Notes under the pieces: model-generated
The model's input: only the letters and a program-made list of their open reading frames with translations
Database searches by the model: none
What the model was told of the DNA's origin: nothing
In this document: piece after piece, positions 17,413 through 26,866 of the stretch
How the letters are laid out: every line of letters starts with the position of its first letter
How positions within the stretch are numbered: position 1 is the stretch's first letter
Position numbers and translations under genes: made by a program
DNA from: SKUL01 sp964487545
Lineage (GTDB): Bacteria; Bacteroidota; Bacteroidia; Flavobacteriales_D; SKUL01
Direction of reading: 5' to 3'
DNA length: 64,000 nucleotides
Assembly (NCBI GenBank): GCA_964487545.1
Contig: CAZARI010000003.1
Coordinates: 60,201 to 124,200 of the forward strand

Positions 17413-18135
17413 ATGTCTAAAAAAAGAGAAGTTCAGGAGATTAACGCCTCGTCGATGGCAGACATCGCTTTTCTGCTGTTGATCTTCTTTCTGGTGACCA
17501 CAACAATGGACACCGATATGGGGATTATGCGCGTGCTGCCTCCGCCTATTAATGAAGAAGACCCTGACCCGCCAATCGTGCGTGAGAAAAACGTATATGT
17601 TGTTCTTGTAAACGCAAACGATCAGTTGTTGGTAGAAGGTGAACCGATGCGAATCGAAAATCTGAAGGCAGGCGCCATGGAGTTTCTCACCAATTCAGGT
17701 GTGTTTACAGACAACTACAACGATCCGGATTTGCCCGAAAGATTATGGGTGCGTAGGTCCGAGAGCGTTGAGAATCTTAACGCTGCAAGAGCCATGCTAT
17801 CCAACGATCCTAACAACCATCAAGCGCAGAATGCGATAAAACGCTGGGAAGAAAGCCTGATGGCGATTGACCTGCTCGGAGAGTATAAAGCCTTACCTTC
17901 TTCTGCCCTAATTTCGTTGCAAAACGATAATGGCACCTCCTACAATATGTATATTCAGGTTCAAAACGAGCTGCAAAGCGCAGTCAATCAATTGCGCGAT
18001 GATTTGTCTGTTGAAAGGTTCGGAGTTCCGTTTAACCAGCTCGACCTGGTAAGGGATCAAGAGAAAATCCTCGCGATTCGGCAAGTGTTTCCACAACGTA
18101 TTTCTGAAGCAGAACCTAAAAATACAGTAAGGTAG
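17413..18135 (+). CDS. exbD: ExbD/TolR family protein (first copy)
   Basis: 240 residues with a single N-terminal membrane helix, ADIAFLLLIFFLVTTTM. Asp17 is the conserved protonatable residue of the ExbD/TolR helix. The periplasmic part is larger than in E. coli ExbD (about 140 residues) because of an insertion in the middle (about residues 95-170). It is followed three bases later by a second, shorter exbD. Tandem exbD genes behind one exbB are frequent in Bacteroidota and imply a heteromeric motor. Confidence 0.9.
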   Translation: MSKKREVQEINASSMADIAFLLLIFFLVTTTMDTDMGIMRVLPPPINEEDPDPPIVREKNVYVVLVNANDQLLVEGEPMRIENLKAGAMEFLTNSGVFTDNYNDPDLPERLWVRRSESVENLNAARAMLSNDPNNHQAQNAIKRWEESLMAIDLLGEYKALPSSALISLQNDNGTSYNMYIQVQNELQSAVNQLRDDLSVERFGVPFNQLDLVRDQEKILAIRQVFPQRISEAEPKNTVR

Positions 18136-18138
18136 ATT

Positions 18139-18600
18139 ATGGCTAAGTTTAATAAAAATCGAACCAAAAGTACGCCGGAGGTTTCAACCGCCTCGCTTCC
18201 GGATATTGTTTTCATGCTGCTGTTTTTTTTCATGGTTACCACAGTAATGCGTGAACAGGATTTGATCGTTGTGGTTGATCCACCCTCTGCATCCGAAGTG
18301 CAGCGACTCGAGAAAAAATCACTGGTCGATTATATCAATATCGGACCGCCCATGGACGAACGGTTGGGAACCGTACCCCGTATTCAACTCGACGATGCAT
18401 TTGCTGATATAACGGATATTGGGGCGTGGATTGAAGAAAATAGACTGGCGCGTCAAGAAGCCGAACGTCCAATGATTACCACCTCAATCAAAGTGGATAA
18501 AGAAACCAAAATGGGAATTGTAACCGAAGTTAAACAGGAGCTTCGCGATGCAATGGCACTTAAGATTAACTACTCTACCTCCGAACGCGAGCGGAGATAA
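18139..18600 (+). CDS. exbD: ExbD/TolR family protein (second copy)
   Basis: 153 residues with one N-terminal helix, LPDIVFMLLFFFMVTTVM. Asp22 is the conserved protonatable residue. The periplasmic domain is of usual size and ends in a basic tail. It is the last gene of the exbB operon and is followed at once by a rho-independent terminator. Confidence 0.92.
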   Translation: MAKFNKNRTKSTPEVSTASLPDIVFMLLFFFMVTTVMREQDLIVVVDPPSASEVQRLEKKSLVDYINIGPPMDERLGTVPRIQLDDAFADITDIGAWIEENRLARQEAERPMITTSIKVDKETKMGIVTEVKQELRDAMALKINYSTSERERR

Positions 18601-18622
18601 ATTTTTTATGTTGCGAGACCTG

Positions 18623-18655
18623 AGGCGCTTTCTTTGTTGAGAGCGCCTTTTTATT
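18623..18655 (+). terminator. Rho-independent terminator after the exbB-exbD operon
   Basis: Stem AGGCGCTTTC pairs with GAGAGCGCCT (one G-U pair), followed by TTTTTATTTT. It lies between two convergent genes and may also serve the CPBP gene on the other strand. Confidence 0.8.
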
Positions 18656-19595
18656 TTGATACATATTCATCCCGCATGGTGCCCCAGAGCGATCGTTTTC
18701 TCCAGACCCACAAAACAATCACGAGCAGGATAACCGAAATCAGCGCAGCGTAGATCTCATCGGACTTTGAACCTACACTATCTACTTCGGCCGATATCGC
18801 TCCTTTCTGAATAAAGTGCAGCACGATAATCGCTGTGGCATTATTGATGAAATGCGCCACCACTGGTAGCCACATCGAGCCACTCCAGATTAACATATAG
18901 CCAAACAGCGCTCCCAGCGCCATGCGTGGAATAAATCCATAAAACTGAAAATGAATCGCACTGAATATAATGGCGCTGACCCATATCCCAATGTGTGCGT
19001 TGCGAGTCCATTGGCTGATAATGCGCTGTATTGCGCCGCGAAACATCAATTCTTCACCAATGGCAGGAACAACAGCAATCAATACAATATTCAGTAAAAG
19101 CCAGATGCCCGAATTTTCGGCCAACAGCGCTTCGGTGAGTTGCTCGGCCTGCTTTTCCGCTGATTGCATCATTTCTTCGAGCCACCGCAGCGATTCTGGG
19201 AGCGCCAAACCGGCATTCCACTCCACCAGAACATTGATTGGCATCAAAGCAAGAAACATGGCGGCAATGGCAAATATCCAGTGCGAGGGATGAAACGGTT
19301 GCCGCAGATACAGAAAATCGGTGGCTCCCGTCGAAACCAGTTTGGCAAATAACAGTGGCGGCAACACAAACATACCCAGGTGCTGCAAAAGCAAAAGCAG
19401 TTTGTTGGCGTGTATCACTTCGGGAATGGCAAAATCCGAAAGAATATTCAAATTGCTGAAAACCTCAATCCCCCATATCAATTGCACCAACAGGTTCCCC
19501 AACAACAACATTAAGGATACAGCCACAAACGAAAGCACTAATAACGTGATGAGCTGGAGTACAGGATCAAATCCTTTTAGAAAGGGGTGTTTCAT
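18651..19595 (-). CDS. CPBP family intramembrane glutamic protease (CAAX-like)
   Basis: 314 residues with about eight hydrophobic helices. The Abi/CPBP motifs are present: EELMFRG (EExxxR, catalytic Glu pair), then SAIHFQFYGFIPR and AHFINNATA, which provide the His and Asn of motifs 2-4. Members cleave or modify membrane proteins; in bacteria the substrates are mostly unknown and include bacteriocin-immunity roles. The N-terminal ~130 residues are extra helices. A single gene transcribed toward the exbD terminator. Confidence 0.9.
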   Translation of the reverse strand: MKHPFLKGFDPVLQLITLLVLSFVAVSLMLLLGNLLVQLIWGIEVFSNLNILSDFAIPEVIHANKLLLLLQHLGMFVLPPLLFAKLVSTGATDFLYLRQPFHPSHWIFAIAAMFLALMPINVLVEWNAGLALPESLRWLEEMMQSAEKQAEQLTEALLAENSGIWLLLNIVLIAVVPAIGEELMFRGAIQRIISQWTRNAHIGIWVSAIIFSAIHFQFYGFIPRMALGALFGYMLIWSGSMWLPVVAHFINNATAIIVLHFIQKGAISAEVDSVGSKSDEIYAALISVILLVIVLWVWRKRSLWGTMRDEYVSK

Positions 19596-19612
19596 GCGGC
19601 CTGTAGAATGAC

Positions 19613-19620
19613 TAAATTTG
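19613..19620 (+). promoter_or_regulatory. -7 promoter element for dusB
   Basis: TAAATTTG matches TAnnTTTG and lies 36 bases before the dusB ATG at 19657. Confidence 0.5.
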
Positions 19621-19656
19621 CAAGCTGATTCAAAGCGGTGTGTTGCCGTAAATTAG

Positions 19657-20655
19657 ATGCCGAAGATAGGAAATATAGAACTCGGAGACTTTCCGTTGTT
19701 GCTTGCCCCGATGGAGGATGTAAGCGACCCTCCGTTTCGTGCGCTGTGCAAAAAGTTCGGTGCAGATCTGATGTTTACCGAGTTTATTTCAACCGAAGGA
19801 CTGATTCGCAATGCGGCCAAAAGCACGCAGAAACTCGACATCTATGAGCAGGAACGGCCCGTTGGAATCCAGATTTTTGGTGCCGAGCTCGAACCGATGA
19901 TCGAATCGGCAAAAATTATCACCTCCACCAACCCAGATATCCTCGACATTAACTTCGGCTGCCCAGTCAAAAAAGTGGTTTGCAAAGGGGCAGGTTCTGG
20001 AATCCTGAAAGATATTCCCAAAATGGTGAAGCTCACCGAAGCCGTAGTTAAAGCCACATCCCTGCCTGTTACCGTCAAAACCCGTTTGGGATGGGATGAA
20101 CAATCCAAATACATCGTGGAGGTGGCCGAGCGATTGCAAGATGTCGGCATTCAAGGAATTTCTATCCACGGACGAACGCGTGCACAGATGTACAAAGGTG
20201 AGGCCGACTGGCGACTGATAGCCGAAGTGCGAAACAATCCGCGTATGCAGATCCCCGTTTTTGGCAATGGCGATATCGATACCCCGCAAAAAGCGGTAGA
20301 GTATAAAGAGCGCTATGGTGTTGATGGTATCATGATTGGTCGTGCCAGCATTGGCTATCCGTGGATTTTTCGCGAAATAAAACACTATCGCGATACCGGC
20401 GAAATGATGGCTCCCCCCACACTTCAGGAACGTGTTGACGCGGCCTGCGACCACCTGCGCAGCTCGGTGCAGTGGAAAGGTGAACGACTCGGTGTGCTTG
20501 AAATGCGTCGCCATTATGCCAACTATTTTAAGGGCCTTCAAAACTTTAAACCCACCCGCCACCAGTTAGTGCACCTTGACGACTGGCAGGAGATTATTGG
20601 GGTGTTACAATCCGTAGCAGCAAGCCACACTGACGCAGATTTGATCAAAGTATAG
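19657..20655 (+). CDS. dusB: tRNA-dihydrouridine synthase, DusB type
   Basis: 332-residue FMN enzyme that reduces specific uridines in the tRNA D-loop using NADPH. The TIM barrel starts at LLAPMEDVSDPPFR. The catalytic Cys is in NFGCPVKKVVCKGAG, the FMN phosphate site includes GRTRAQMYKGEADW, and the C-terminal helical RNA-binding part begins at about residue 245. The length fits DusB. It is a single gene with its own promoter, upstream of a two-component pair. Confidence 0.94.
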   Translation: MPKIGNIELGDFPLLLAPMEDVSDPPFRALCKKFGADLMFTEFISTEGLIRNAAKSTQKLDIYEQERPVGIQIFGAELEPMIESAKIITSTNPDILDINFGCPVKKVVCKGAGSGILKDIPKMVKLTEAVVKATSLPVTVKTRLGWDEQSKYIVEVAERLQDVGIQGISIHGRTRAQMYKGEADWRLIAEVRNNPRMQIPVFGNGDIDTPQKAVEYKERYGVDGIMIGRASIGYPWIFREIKHYRDTGEMMAPPTLQERVDAACDHLRSSVQWKGERLGVLEMRRHYANYFKGLQNFKPTRHQLVHLDDWQEIIGVLQSVAASHTDADLIKV

Positions 20656-20728
20656 CCAGCCATATTTATCTGCCCCAGTCTGCTCAATCCGAATAGTTTA
20701 TTAACTTTCAGATCAATTTTCCAGACCG

Positions 20729-22660
20729 GTGCGGCACTTTTGGTGTAATATATTAGTTGGCCTAACCTTCATGCAGGGATCCAGTGCCCTTTTAGGCGCG
20801 GATAGCCTGAAATCGATTTTGCCCCAATTGCCCGATAGCCAGAAAGTATTTGTGATGTGCGATATTGCTTTTAATTACCGGCTTCAAAACACTGACAGTG
20901 CACTACATTACAGTAGCGCCGCCCTTCGCTTGGCAGAAATAATCGATCATCCGGCGGCCATAGCGCAGGCCCTCAACGATCAGGGAATCGTTTACTCCGA
21001 TCAGAACCGCTACACCGAAGCACTTCATAATTACAATCGGGCCCTGACCATCCGCCAACAACTCAATGATTCTATTGGAACAGGTGCATTGCACAGCAAA
21101 ATTGGCGTGATTCACCAAAAACGCGGTGCCTATTCACTGGCTATCGATCATCAACTCGAAGCACTGCGCATTTTCGAAGCACTAGCCATTGTGCCTTACG
21201 TTGCCATTTGCCAGAATAACGTGGCTATTTTACATTACAACATGGGCGCACCCCAACGCGCACTCGATATGCACCAGGAGGCGCTGAAAACACGACAAAC
21301 CATTAATGATGAGTACGGTGTAGCCTCCTCTTATGCCAATATAGCCAACGTATTGCTCTTTATGAAGGATACTGCCGGCGCTACCCAAAAGTATGAGCAG
21401 GCCATTGCAATGTTTGAGCAGCTTAACGATCCCGAAGGATTGTCAACAAACTTGCATAACCTGAGCAGTTGTGTGGTGAAAGACAATCCACAAAAAGCGC
21501 TGGAATTACTTGCCAAAGCGCTTGCTATTCGCGAGCAACTTGGAGATAGCAAAACCATCGCGTCCACTTTGAGCTCCCTCGGACTGGCGCACTATCACCT
21601 CAAAAATAAGAGCAAAGCTCGTGAATACCTGTTGTCGGCGCTAAAGCTGGCTCGCAAGGCCGACGTTCTCGCAGAGCAATTGCACGCCTACGAATTGCTT
21701 GCTAGACTTCATCGGGACGAAGGTCATGCAGACAGTACTTATTATTACTTTGCTCAATATTATACCCTCAAGGATTCGGCATTTAACGAGGCGTTGCGCC
21801 AGGATTTTGCTGAACTGCAAACCTTGTATGAAAACGAAAAAAAAGAAGCGCAGATTTCCTTGCTTTCAGAGCAAAACAAGGTGATTGATTTACAAGTTAA
21901 GCAGAATCACCAGCAGATATGGTTGATGGCCATAGGTTTTATCGCTTTTGTTTTGGTTTCTGGCACATCCTATCTTGGCTATCGGTCCAAACAAAGGGCT
22001 CGATTAGCGGCAGAAATTCTCAAAGAGCGGGAACAGGGCATGAGCGCTGTGATTGCTGCAATTGAAAACGAACGCGAACGCATAGCCCGTGACTTACACG
22101 ACGGGGTGGGGCAGCAGCTCAGTGGATTGAAAATGGGATGGCAGCGGTTGGTTGCCGAAATTGCAGGCACGGCTCATCATCATGCGCCAAAAGCAGCGCA
22201 GCTTACTCAAGTGCTCGACGAAACGTGCAGCGAAGTGCGCAGCATTTCACACCGCATGATGCCCCGTTCGCTGAGTCAATATGGATTAATTCCGGCCATT
22301 GCCGATATGCTCGACAAAAGCCTTACACCGGCTGGAATAAACCATGAGTTTGAATATTTCGGATTGGAAAATGAACGGTTTTCTGCAGAGGTGGAGCTGA
22401 GTATTTATCGTGTGATGCAGGAGCTGGTCAACAACATCCTGAAACATTCCGGTGCAAGTAGTGTGTCTGTTCAACTGTATAAAACAGCCGGTTATCTGAT
22501 TGCTAGAATAGAAGACAATGGATGCGGTTTGTCTGTTGAAAAGCGGGATACAGGAGGTATCGGAATGAAAAATATGCGCAGCCGCCTAAGTACAGTCGGT
22601 GGAGTGATTCACTTTGAAAGTGATGGAGGTCTGCGGGCAACCATTCGAATTACACTTTAA
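20729..22660 (+). CDS. TPR-containing sensor histidine kinase (HisKA_3/NarL-type)
   Basis: 643 residues. The start is a GTG at 20729 giving a signal-peptide-like N-terminus; an ATG at 20771 is a possible alternative. A periplasmic block of TPR repeats (about residues 30-350) precedes one membrane helix (about 393-415) and a short coiled coil. The HisKA_3 dimerisation helix has the phospho-acceptor His in ARDLHDGVGQQLSG. The HATPase has the N box LVNNILKHSG, G1 DNGCGL and G2 GIGMKNMRSRL. TPR sensors of this type are common in Bacteroidota, with unknown stimuli. The cognate regulator starts four bases downstream, so the pair is translationally linked. Confidence 0.93.
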   Translation: MRHFWCNILVGLTFMQGSSALLGADSLKSILPQLPDSQKVFVMCDIAFNYRLQNTDSALHYSSAALRLAEIIDHPAAIAQALNDQGIVYSDQNRYTEALHNYNRALTIRQQLNDSIGTGALHSKIGVIHQKRGAYSLAIDHQLEALRIFEALAIVPYVAICQNNVAILHYNMGAPQRALDMHQEALKTRQTINDEYGVASSYANIANVLLFMKDTAGATQKYEQAIAMFEQLNDPEGLSTNLHNLSSCVVKDNPQKALELLAKALAIREQLGDSKTIASTLSSLGLAHYHLKNKSKAREYLLSALKLARKADVLAEQLHAYELLARLHRDEGHADSTYYYFAQYYTLKDSAFNEALRQDFAELQTLYENEKKEAQISLLSEQNKVIDLQVKQNHQQIWLMAIGFIAFVLVSGTSYLGYRSKQRARLAAEILKEREQGMSAVIAAIENERERIARDLHDGVGQQLSGLKMGWQRLVAEIAGTAHHHAPKAAQLTQVLDETCSEVRSISHRMMPRSLSQYGLIPAIADMLDKSLTPAGINHEFEYFGLENERFSAEVELSIYRVMQELVNNILKHSGASSVSVQLYKTAGYLIARIEDNGCGLSVEKRDTGGIGMKNMRSRLSTVGGVIHFESDGGLRATIRITL

Positions 22661-22664
22661 GGCA

Positions 22665-23291
22665 ATGATACGAGTAGCAATAGCAGACGATCATCCGTTG
22701 GTATTAAACGGACTGCAAGCCATGATTGATAGTCACCCCGATTTGCAAATGGCAGCGCGAGCTGAAAATGGCAGCAAGCTGATTGAGGAAATGCATCAGC
22801 ACGATGTGGATGTGGTGTTACTGGATATCGATATGCCGGAAATGAACGGTATCGAAACAACCGCTGAAATCCAAAAGTTGTTTCCGAAGGTGCGAATTCT
22901 AATCTTAACCATACACGACGAAAAGAGCTTTATTCAGCAACTAATTCAACTCGGAGCGCATGGCTACCTGCTCAAAAATAGTAGCGAAGAGGAATTGCTG
23001 CACGCCATCCGCAACGTGCACGAAGGCAGAAATCCGTTTTCGGGCAAGGTGACGATGAAACTAATAGAACCCGAAATGCCGCCCAATGATGAATTGAAAT
23101 TCTTGACTGAGCGGGAGGTTGAGGTGCTTTCGAGAATTGCCGCAGGAAAATCGAATAAGGAAATCGGCGGTGAATTGTTTATCTCGCACCGCACCGTGGA
23201 TACGCACCGCACCAACCTGATGAAAAAACTCGATGTTCACAATATCGCCGGATTGATTCGCATTGCCTATCGCAATAACCTGATCCAATAG
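22665..23291 (+). CDS. LuxR/NarL-type response regulator
   Basis: 208 residues when started at the ATG at 22665, which begins MIRVAIADDHP, the usual receiver start. An in-frame ATG at 22614 lies inside the kinase gene and is unlikely. The receiver has the phosphorylated Asp in VVLLDIDMPEMNG. The C-terminal LuxR helix-turn-helix runs from LTEREVEVLSRIAAGKSNKE to the HRTVDTHRTNLMKKL recognition helix. It should be a DNA-binding output regulator for the kinase immediately upstream. Its target genes are not evident from the sequence. Confidence 0.95.
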   Translation: MIRVAIADDHPLVLNGLQAMIDSHPDLQMAARAENGSKLIEEMHQHDVDVVLLDIDMPEMNGIETTAEIQKLFPKVRILILTIHDEKSFIQQLIQLGAHGYLLKNSSEEELLHAIRNVHEGRNPFSGKVTMKLIEPEMPPNDELKFLTEREVEVLSRIAAGKSNKEIGGELFISHRTVDTHRTNLMKKLDVHNIAGLIRIAYRNNLIQ

Positions 23292-23430
23292 TCGGAAATG
23301 CCATTAAAACCCAATTCTCGTTGTTCACTTTTGGTTGAGCGTTGAGATTTTCCGAAAAATTAACAACCTAACCTTTACGCCAAAGGTGCAGAATCAGCTA
23401 TCTTAGAGCAAATTTTTAAAGAAGGACACC

Positions 23431-24072
23431 ATGAAGAAAGGGTTACTATTTGTAGTTGTTGCAGTCTTGTCTGTTGGAATATTTGCATTTACCACCGAGA
23501 AAAGTAAAGTGCTTGACATTGGGGCAAAGGCTCCCAAAACCGATGTGAAAATGCAAGATGTTTCCGGAAAGAGCTATACGCTTCAGGATTTGAAACAAGA
23601 GCAAGGTCTACTGGTAATTTTCTCGTGTAAAACCTGTCCATTTGTGGTTGGAAATCCCGGACGAAATAGTGAGGGCTGGGAGCGACGGTATAATGCACTG
23701 CACCAATTGGCCGAGAAGCACAAAATTGGAATGGTGCTGGTAAATCCCAACGAGGCATACCGCGATGGTGATGATTCGATGGAGAACATGAAGGCACAAT
23801 CCGAAGAGCTCGGATACACCATGCCTTATGTGGTGGATAAAAACCATGTGGTGGCCGATGCGTTTGGAGCGCTGACCACACCGCACGTGTATTTGTTTGA
23901 TAAAGACATGAAGCTGGTGTACAAGGGGGCTATCGACGATAATGCCAACGATTCTGGAGAAGTGAAAGAACACTATCTCAACGACGCCATAAACAATCTG
24001 GTGAAAGGAAATAAGATCGATCCAGAATCTACCCGCCAGCTCGGTTGCAGCATTAAGCGGGTAAAGTCGTAA
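23431..24072 (+). CDS. Exported thioredoxin-fold (redoxin/AhpC-TSA family) protein
   Basis: 213 residues with an N-terminal signal peptide or anchor (about residues 1-20). The redoxin core follows, with the active-site motif CKTCPF, a CxxC pair followed by Pro, and the cis-Pro strand TTPHVYLF. The end carries a conserved LGCSIKR, which gives a third Cys typical of this subfamily. It likely acts in periplasmic thiol redox. An AAGGA sequence about seven bases before the ATG is one of the few good Shine-Dalgarno matches in the window. A single gene with a terminator behind it. Confidence 0.88.
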   Translation: MKKGLLFVVVAVLSVGIFAFTTEKSKVLDIGAKAPKTDVKMQDVSGKSYTLQDLKQEQGLLVIFSCKTCPFVVGNPGRNSEGWERRYNALHQLAEKHKIGMVLVNPNEAYRDGDDSMENMKAQSEELGYTMPYVVDKNHVVADAFGALTTPHVYLFDKDMKLVYKGAIDDNANDSGEVKEHYLNDAINNLVKGNKIDPESTRQLGCSIKRVKS

Positions 24073-24103
24073 ATATTTAACAGATTGAAAGGAGTATTAT
24101 ATT

Positions 24104-24131
24104 AAAGGGTCGGCAGTTGTCGGCCTTTTTT
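24104..24131. terminator. Bidirectional rho-independent terminator
   Basis: An 11-bp stem AAAGGGTCGGC / GTCGGCCTTTT with loop AGTT, including three G-U pairs, is flanked by T runs on the right and A/T on the left. It sits between the convergent redoxin and recJ genes. Confidence 0.75.
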
Positions 24132-25863
24132 ATTCATCCTCAAACCGAATGTCCTTCACATTGAGCTGAAGTGATTTTCGGCCGTTCCATTCGTTTTCTT
24201 CAATAGAATAAACCAGAGAGAAAGGTTTTCCATCTACAATAGCCGGATAATCAGCAGCACGCCGAAAAGCAATGCCATTCATGGTCACCTGTGGGTTGGA
24301 AGTCTGACAAACATTCACTTTCAGGTGATCTCCACCCACAACGCGCGTTCCGCCAGCGTCGATGCAGTTTTTTGAGACAAAAACCGGATTCATATTGCCA
24401 GGGCCAAATGGCGCCATCTGCACCAGAACGCTAAAAAATCGCTCGTTGATATCGGCCAGATCAATTTCCATATCCACCTCAATTTCCGGCGTTAATAAAT
24501 CATCGGTAATCGTTGCACTTACTGCTTCTTCAAATCTTTCGGCAAACCGTTCGAGGTTCTTAGCGGGAAGAGATAAGCCCGCTGCAAAGGCATGGCCACC
24601 AAATTGTTCCAGCAAATCGCTGCACGCCTCAATGGCATTATAGATATCGAAGTTTTTTACAGAGCGAGCAGAACCGGTAATCATGCCGTTGGATTCGGTC
24701 AGCACAATGGTTGGTCGATAATATGTTTCAATTAATCGCGAAGCCACAATTCCCACCACCCCTTTATGCCAATCTTTTTGAAAAACAACCGAAGTTTTGG
24801 CTCCCAGTAATTTGGGGTCGCTACCAATCATTTCGAGTGCCTGAGCGGTAATCGCCTTGTCTAGGTCGCGCCGGTTGTTGTTGTGCTTATCAATGATTTC
24901 GCTCAGCAGTTTTCCCACCTGTTCTTTTTCTGAAATGAGCAGCTCTACCGCGCGATTGCCGGAATCCATGCGCCCGGCAGCGTTGATTCGCGGACCGATG
25001 ACAAAGACCACATTCGATACCGACAGCGAACCTTTAAAATTGGCCGTATCAAGAATGGCCTTGATTCCGCGCGACGGATTTTCATTGATCTTTTTCATCC
25101 CAAGATAGGCCAGCGTGCGGTTTTCACCGGTGATGGGAACAATATCCGCTCCGATAGCCACGGCCACCAAATCGACGTATTTCAGACAGGTTTCAAAATC
25201 AAATGCCCCTTCGATGCTCAGCGCCTGAAGTAGCTTGAACCCCACTCCACAGCCACAGAGTTCCTTGTACGGATAATGGCAGTCTGCCCGTTTGGGATCG
25301 AGCACGGCGATTGCTTTCGGAATTTCATTTCCCGGTCGGTGGTGATCGCAGATAATGATGTCGATTCCGAGGGAGGTGGCATAATCCACCAAATCAATGG
25401 CTTTAATGCCGCAGTCAAGAGTGATAATCAGCGATACGCCGTTTGATTTTGCCTTATCGATGCCTGCCTTGCTCAACCCATAACCTTCCTTATAGCGATC
25501 GGGAATGTAATATTCGAGATTGTCGGTTACGGTTTTCAAAACAGAATAAACTACCGCCACGGAGGTGGTTCCGTCCACGTCGTAATCACCATACACCAAA
25601 ATGCGTTCGCCGTCACCCAGTGCGCGGATAATGCGTGTTGTGGCCAAGTCCATGTCCTTCATCAGAAATGGATCGTGCAACTGGCCCGTATGTGGTCGAA
25701 AATACTCGCGCGCCTGATCAAAAGTGAGGATGCCACGCTGCACCAGCAATTCGCACAAAACCTGATTAATGCCCAGAGATTGGGCGAGCTGACTCACTGC
25801 CATGGGGTCGGCACAGGGCAAAATATTCCAACGGTGTTTTGGGAGGTGAACGGCGGTATTCAT
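24130..25863 (-). CDS. recJ: Single-stranded-DNA-specific exonuclease RecJ
   Basis: 577-residue 5'-3' ssDNA exonuclease of recombination and mismatch repair. The DHH motifs are in place: YGDYDVDGTTS (motif I), ITLDCG (II), and IICDHHRPG (III, the namesake DHH). The DHHA1 domain has SRLIETYYRPT and GSARSV. The C-terminal OB-fold begins at about residue 465. The length matches RecJ. It is transcribed alone, convergent with the redoxin gene, and its start lies next to the hipA-like gene region. Confidence 0.96.
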   Translation of the reverse strand: MNTAVHLPKHRWNILPCADPMAVSQLAQSLGINQVLCELLVQRGILTFDQAREYFRPHTGQLHDPFLMKDMDLATTRIIRALGDGERILVYGDYDVDGTTSVAVVYSVLKTVTDNLEYYIPDRYKEGYGLSKAGIDKAKSNGVSLIITLDCGIKAIDLVDYATSLGIDIIICDHHRPGNEIPKAIAVLDPKRADCHYPYKELCGCGVGFKLLQALSIEGAFDFETCLKYVDLVAVAIGADIVPITGENRTLAYLGMKKINENPSRGIKAILDTANFKGSLSVSNVVFVIGPRINAAGRMDSGNRAVELLISEKEQVGKLLSEIIDKHNNNRRDLDKAITAQALEMIGSDPKLLGAKTSVVFQKDWHKGVVGIVASRLIETYYRPTIVLTESNGMITGSARSVKNFDIYNAIEACSDLLEQFGGHAFAAGLSLPAKNLERFAERFEEAVSATITDDLLTPEIEVDMEIDLADINERFFSVLVQMAPFGPGNMNPVFVSKNCIDAGGTRVVGGDHLKVNVCQTSNPQVTMNGIAFRRAADYPAIVDGKPFSLVYSIEENEWNGRKSLQLNVKDIRFEDE

Positions 25864-26046
25864 GAGGGCAAAGTTAAAGTTAATATCGTTTAAATATATG
25901 GGTTTTAATTTGTTTGAAATCGTTTTCGGGAGGCTTAAGGGGTTGATTTGGTGGTGAGAAAAACCCGCAACGGTGGGGCAGGGGCCAAACGGTTGTTGGG
26001 TGAGCCAGCCACTTTTTCAAAAACAAGCCATTCTGAATTCTCGGAT

Positions 26047-26054
26047 TATCTTTG
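26047..26054 (+). promoter_or_regulatory. -7 promoter element that fixes the hipA-like start
   Basis: TATCTTTG is a perfect TAnnTTTG match. Transcription from it would begin near 26060, about 20 bases before the TTG at 26081. This argues against upstream in-frame starts, which would lie outside the transcript. Confidence 0.6.
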
Positions 26055-26080
26055 CTTCGTCAACTGAAAAAAATAAAGAT

Positions 26081-26866
26081 TTGCTCGACATCCGCTCGGT
26101 CTGCGTTACCCGATACATTACGCCATTGCGCGAAGGGGGCTCATTGCCCGCTGTGGCCGAAGCCGACGACGGTTTCAAATACGTCATTAAATTTCGCGGT
26201 GCCGGACACGGTGTAAAAGCTTTGATCGCCGAATTTATTGGTGGTGAGTTGGCCCGAAAAGTAGGCTTAAAAGTTCCGGAAATTGTATTTGCCGATCTGG
26301 ATCCGGCTTTTGGTCGTGGCGAGGCCGATGAAGAAATTCAGGATTTGCTGAAAACGAGTCAGGGTTTAAATATCGGACTTCATTTTTTATCGGGAGCCAT
26401 CACCTTCGATCCTGTGGTGAACGATGTGGACGCCGAGCTGGCTTCGGATATAGTGTGGCTCGACGCCTACCTAACCAATATCGACCGCACGGTCAAAAAC
26501 ACCAATATGTTGACGTGGAACAAAGAGCTTTGGCTGATCGATCACGGCGCAACGCTTTATTTTCACCACTCGTGGGACCAATGGCAAAAGCACGCTACGG
26601 GCAAGTTTGATTTTATTTCACAGCACGTGTTGTTGCCGTCGGCTACAAAACTGGCCGCATCGAATGAGAAGATGCACGCGCTGATTACCACATCATTCAT
26701 TGAGGCGTTGATCAAAATGATTCCCGAAACGTGGCTCACGTGGGAAGGGTCGGGATTAACGTCCCACGAGATTCGTGCGGTCTATCGCGAGTTTCTCCTT
26801 ATCCGACTTGAACATTCCGACATATTTTTAAAAACCGCTGAAGATGCCAGAAAAGCACTTGTATGA
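26081..26866 (+). CDS. HipA-like Ser/Thr kinase (short form, no HipB partner)
   Basis: 261 residues from a TTG at 26081. The longer open frame, back to 25973, encodes sequence unlike the family and precedes the promoter. Homologues I know of begin with a segment like VTRYITPLREGGSLPA, as here. The kinase-like core has KFRGAGHGVKALIAE as the nucleotide/Lys region. The catalytic segment is DAYLTNIDRTVKNTN, matching the HipA DrxxkNxN pattern, and the metal-binding segment is LIDHGATLYF (DHG in place of DFG). The N-terminal subdomain of classical HipA is absent, and no HTH antitoxin gene adjoins. The last 23 bases overlap the DUF3037 gene, so the two are co-translated. The substrate is unknown; a toxin role should not be assumed. 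Confidence 0.85.
   Translation: MLDIRSVCVTRYITPLREGGSLPAVAEADDGFKYVIKFRGAGHGVKALIAEFIGGELARKVGLKVPEIVFADLDPAFGRGEADEEIQDLLKTSQGLNIGLHFLSGAITFDPVVNDVDAELASDIVWLDAYLTNIDRTVKNTNMLTWNKELWLIDHGATLYFHHSWDQWQKHATGKFDFISQHVLLPSATKLAASNEKMHALITTSFIEALIKMIPETWLTWEGSGLTSHEIRAVYREFLLIRLEHSDIFLKTAEDARKALV

Noticed and set aside
25973..26080. The longer in-frame N-terminus of the HipA-like gene
   Set aside because: It precedes the likely transcription start and encodes residues that do not fit the family start.
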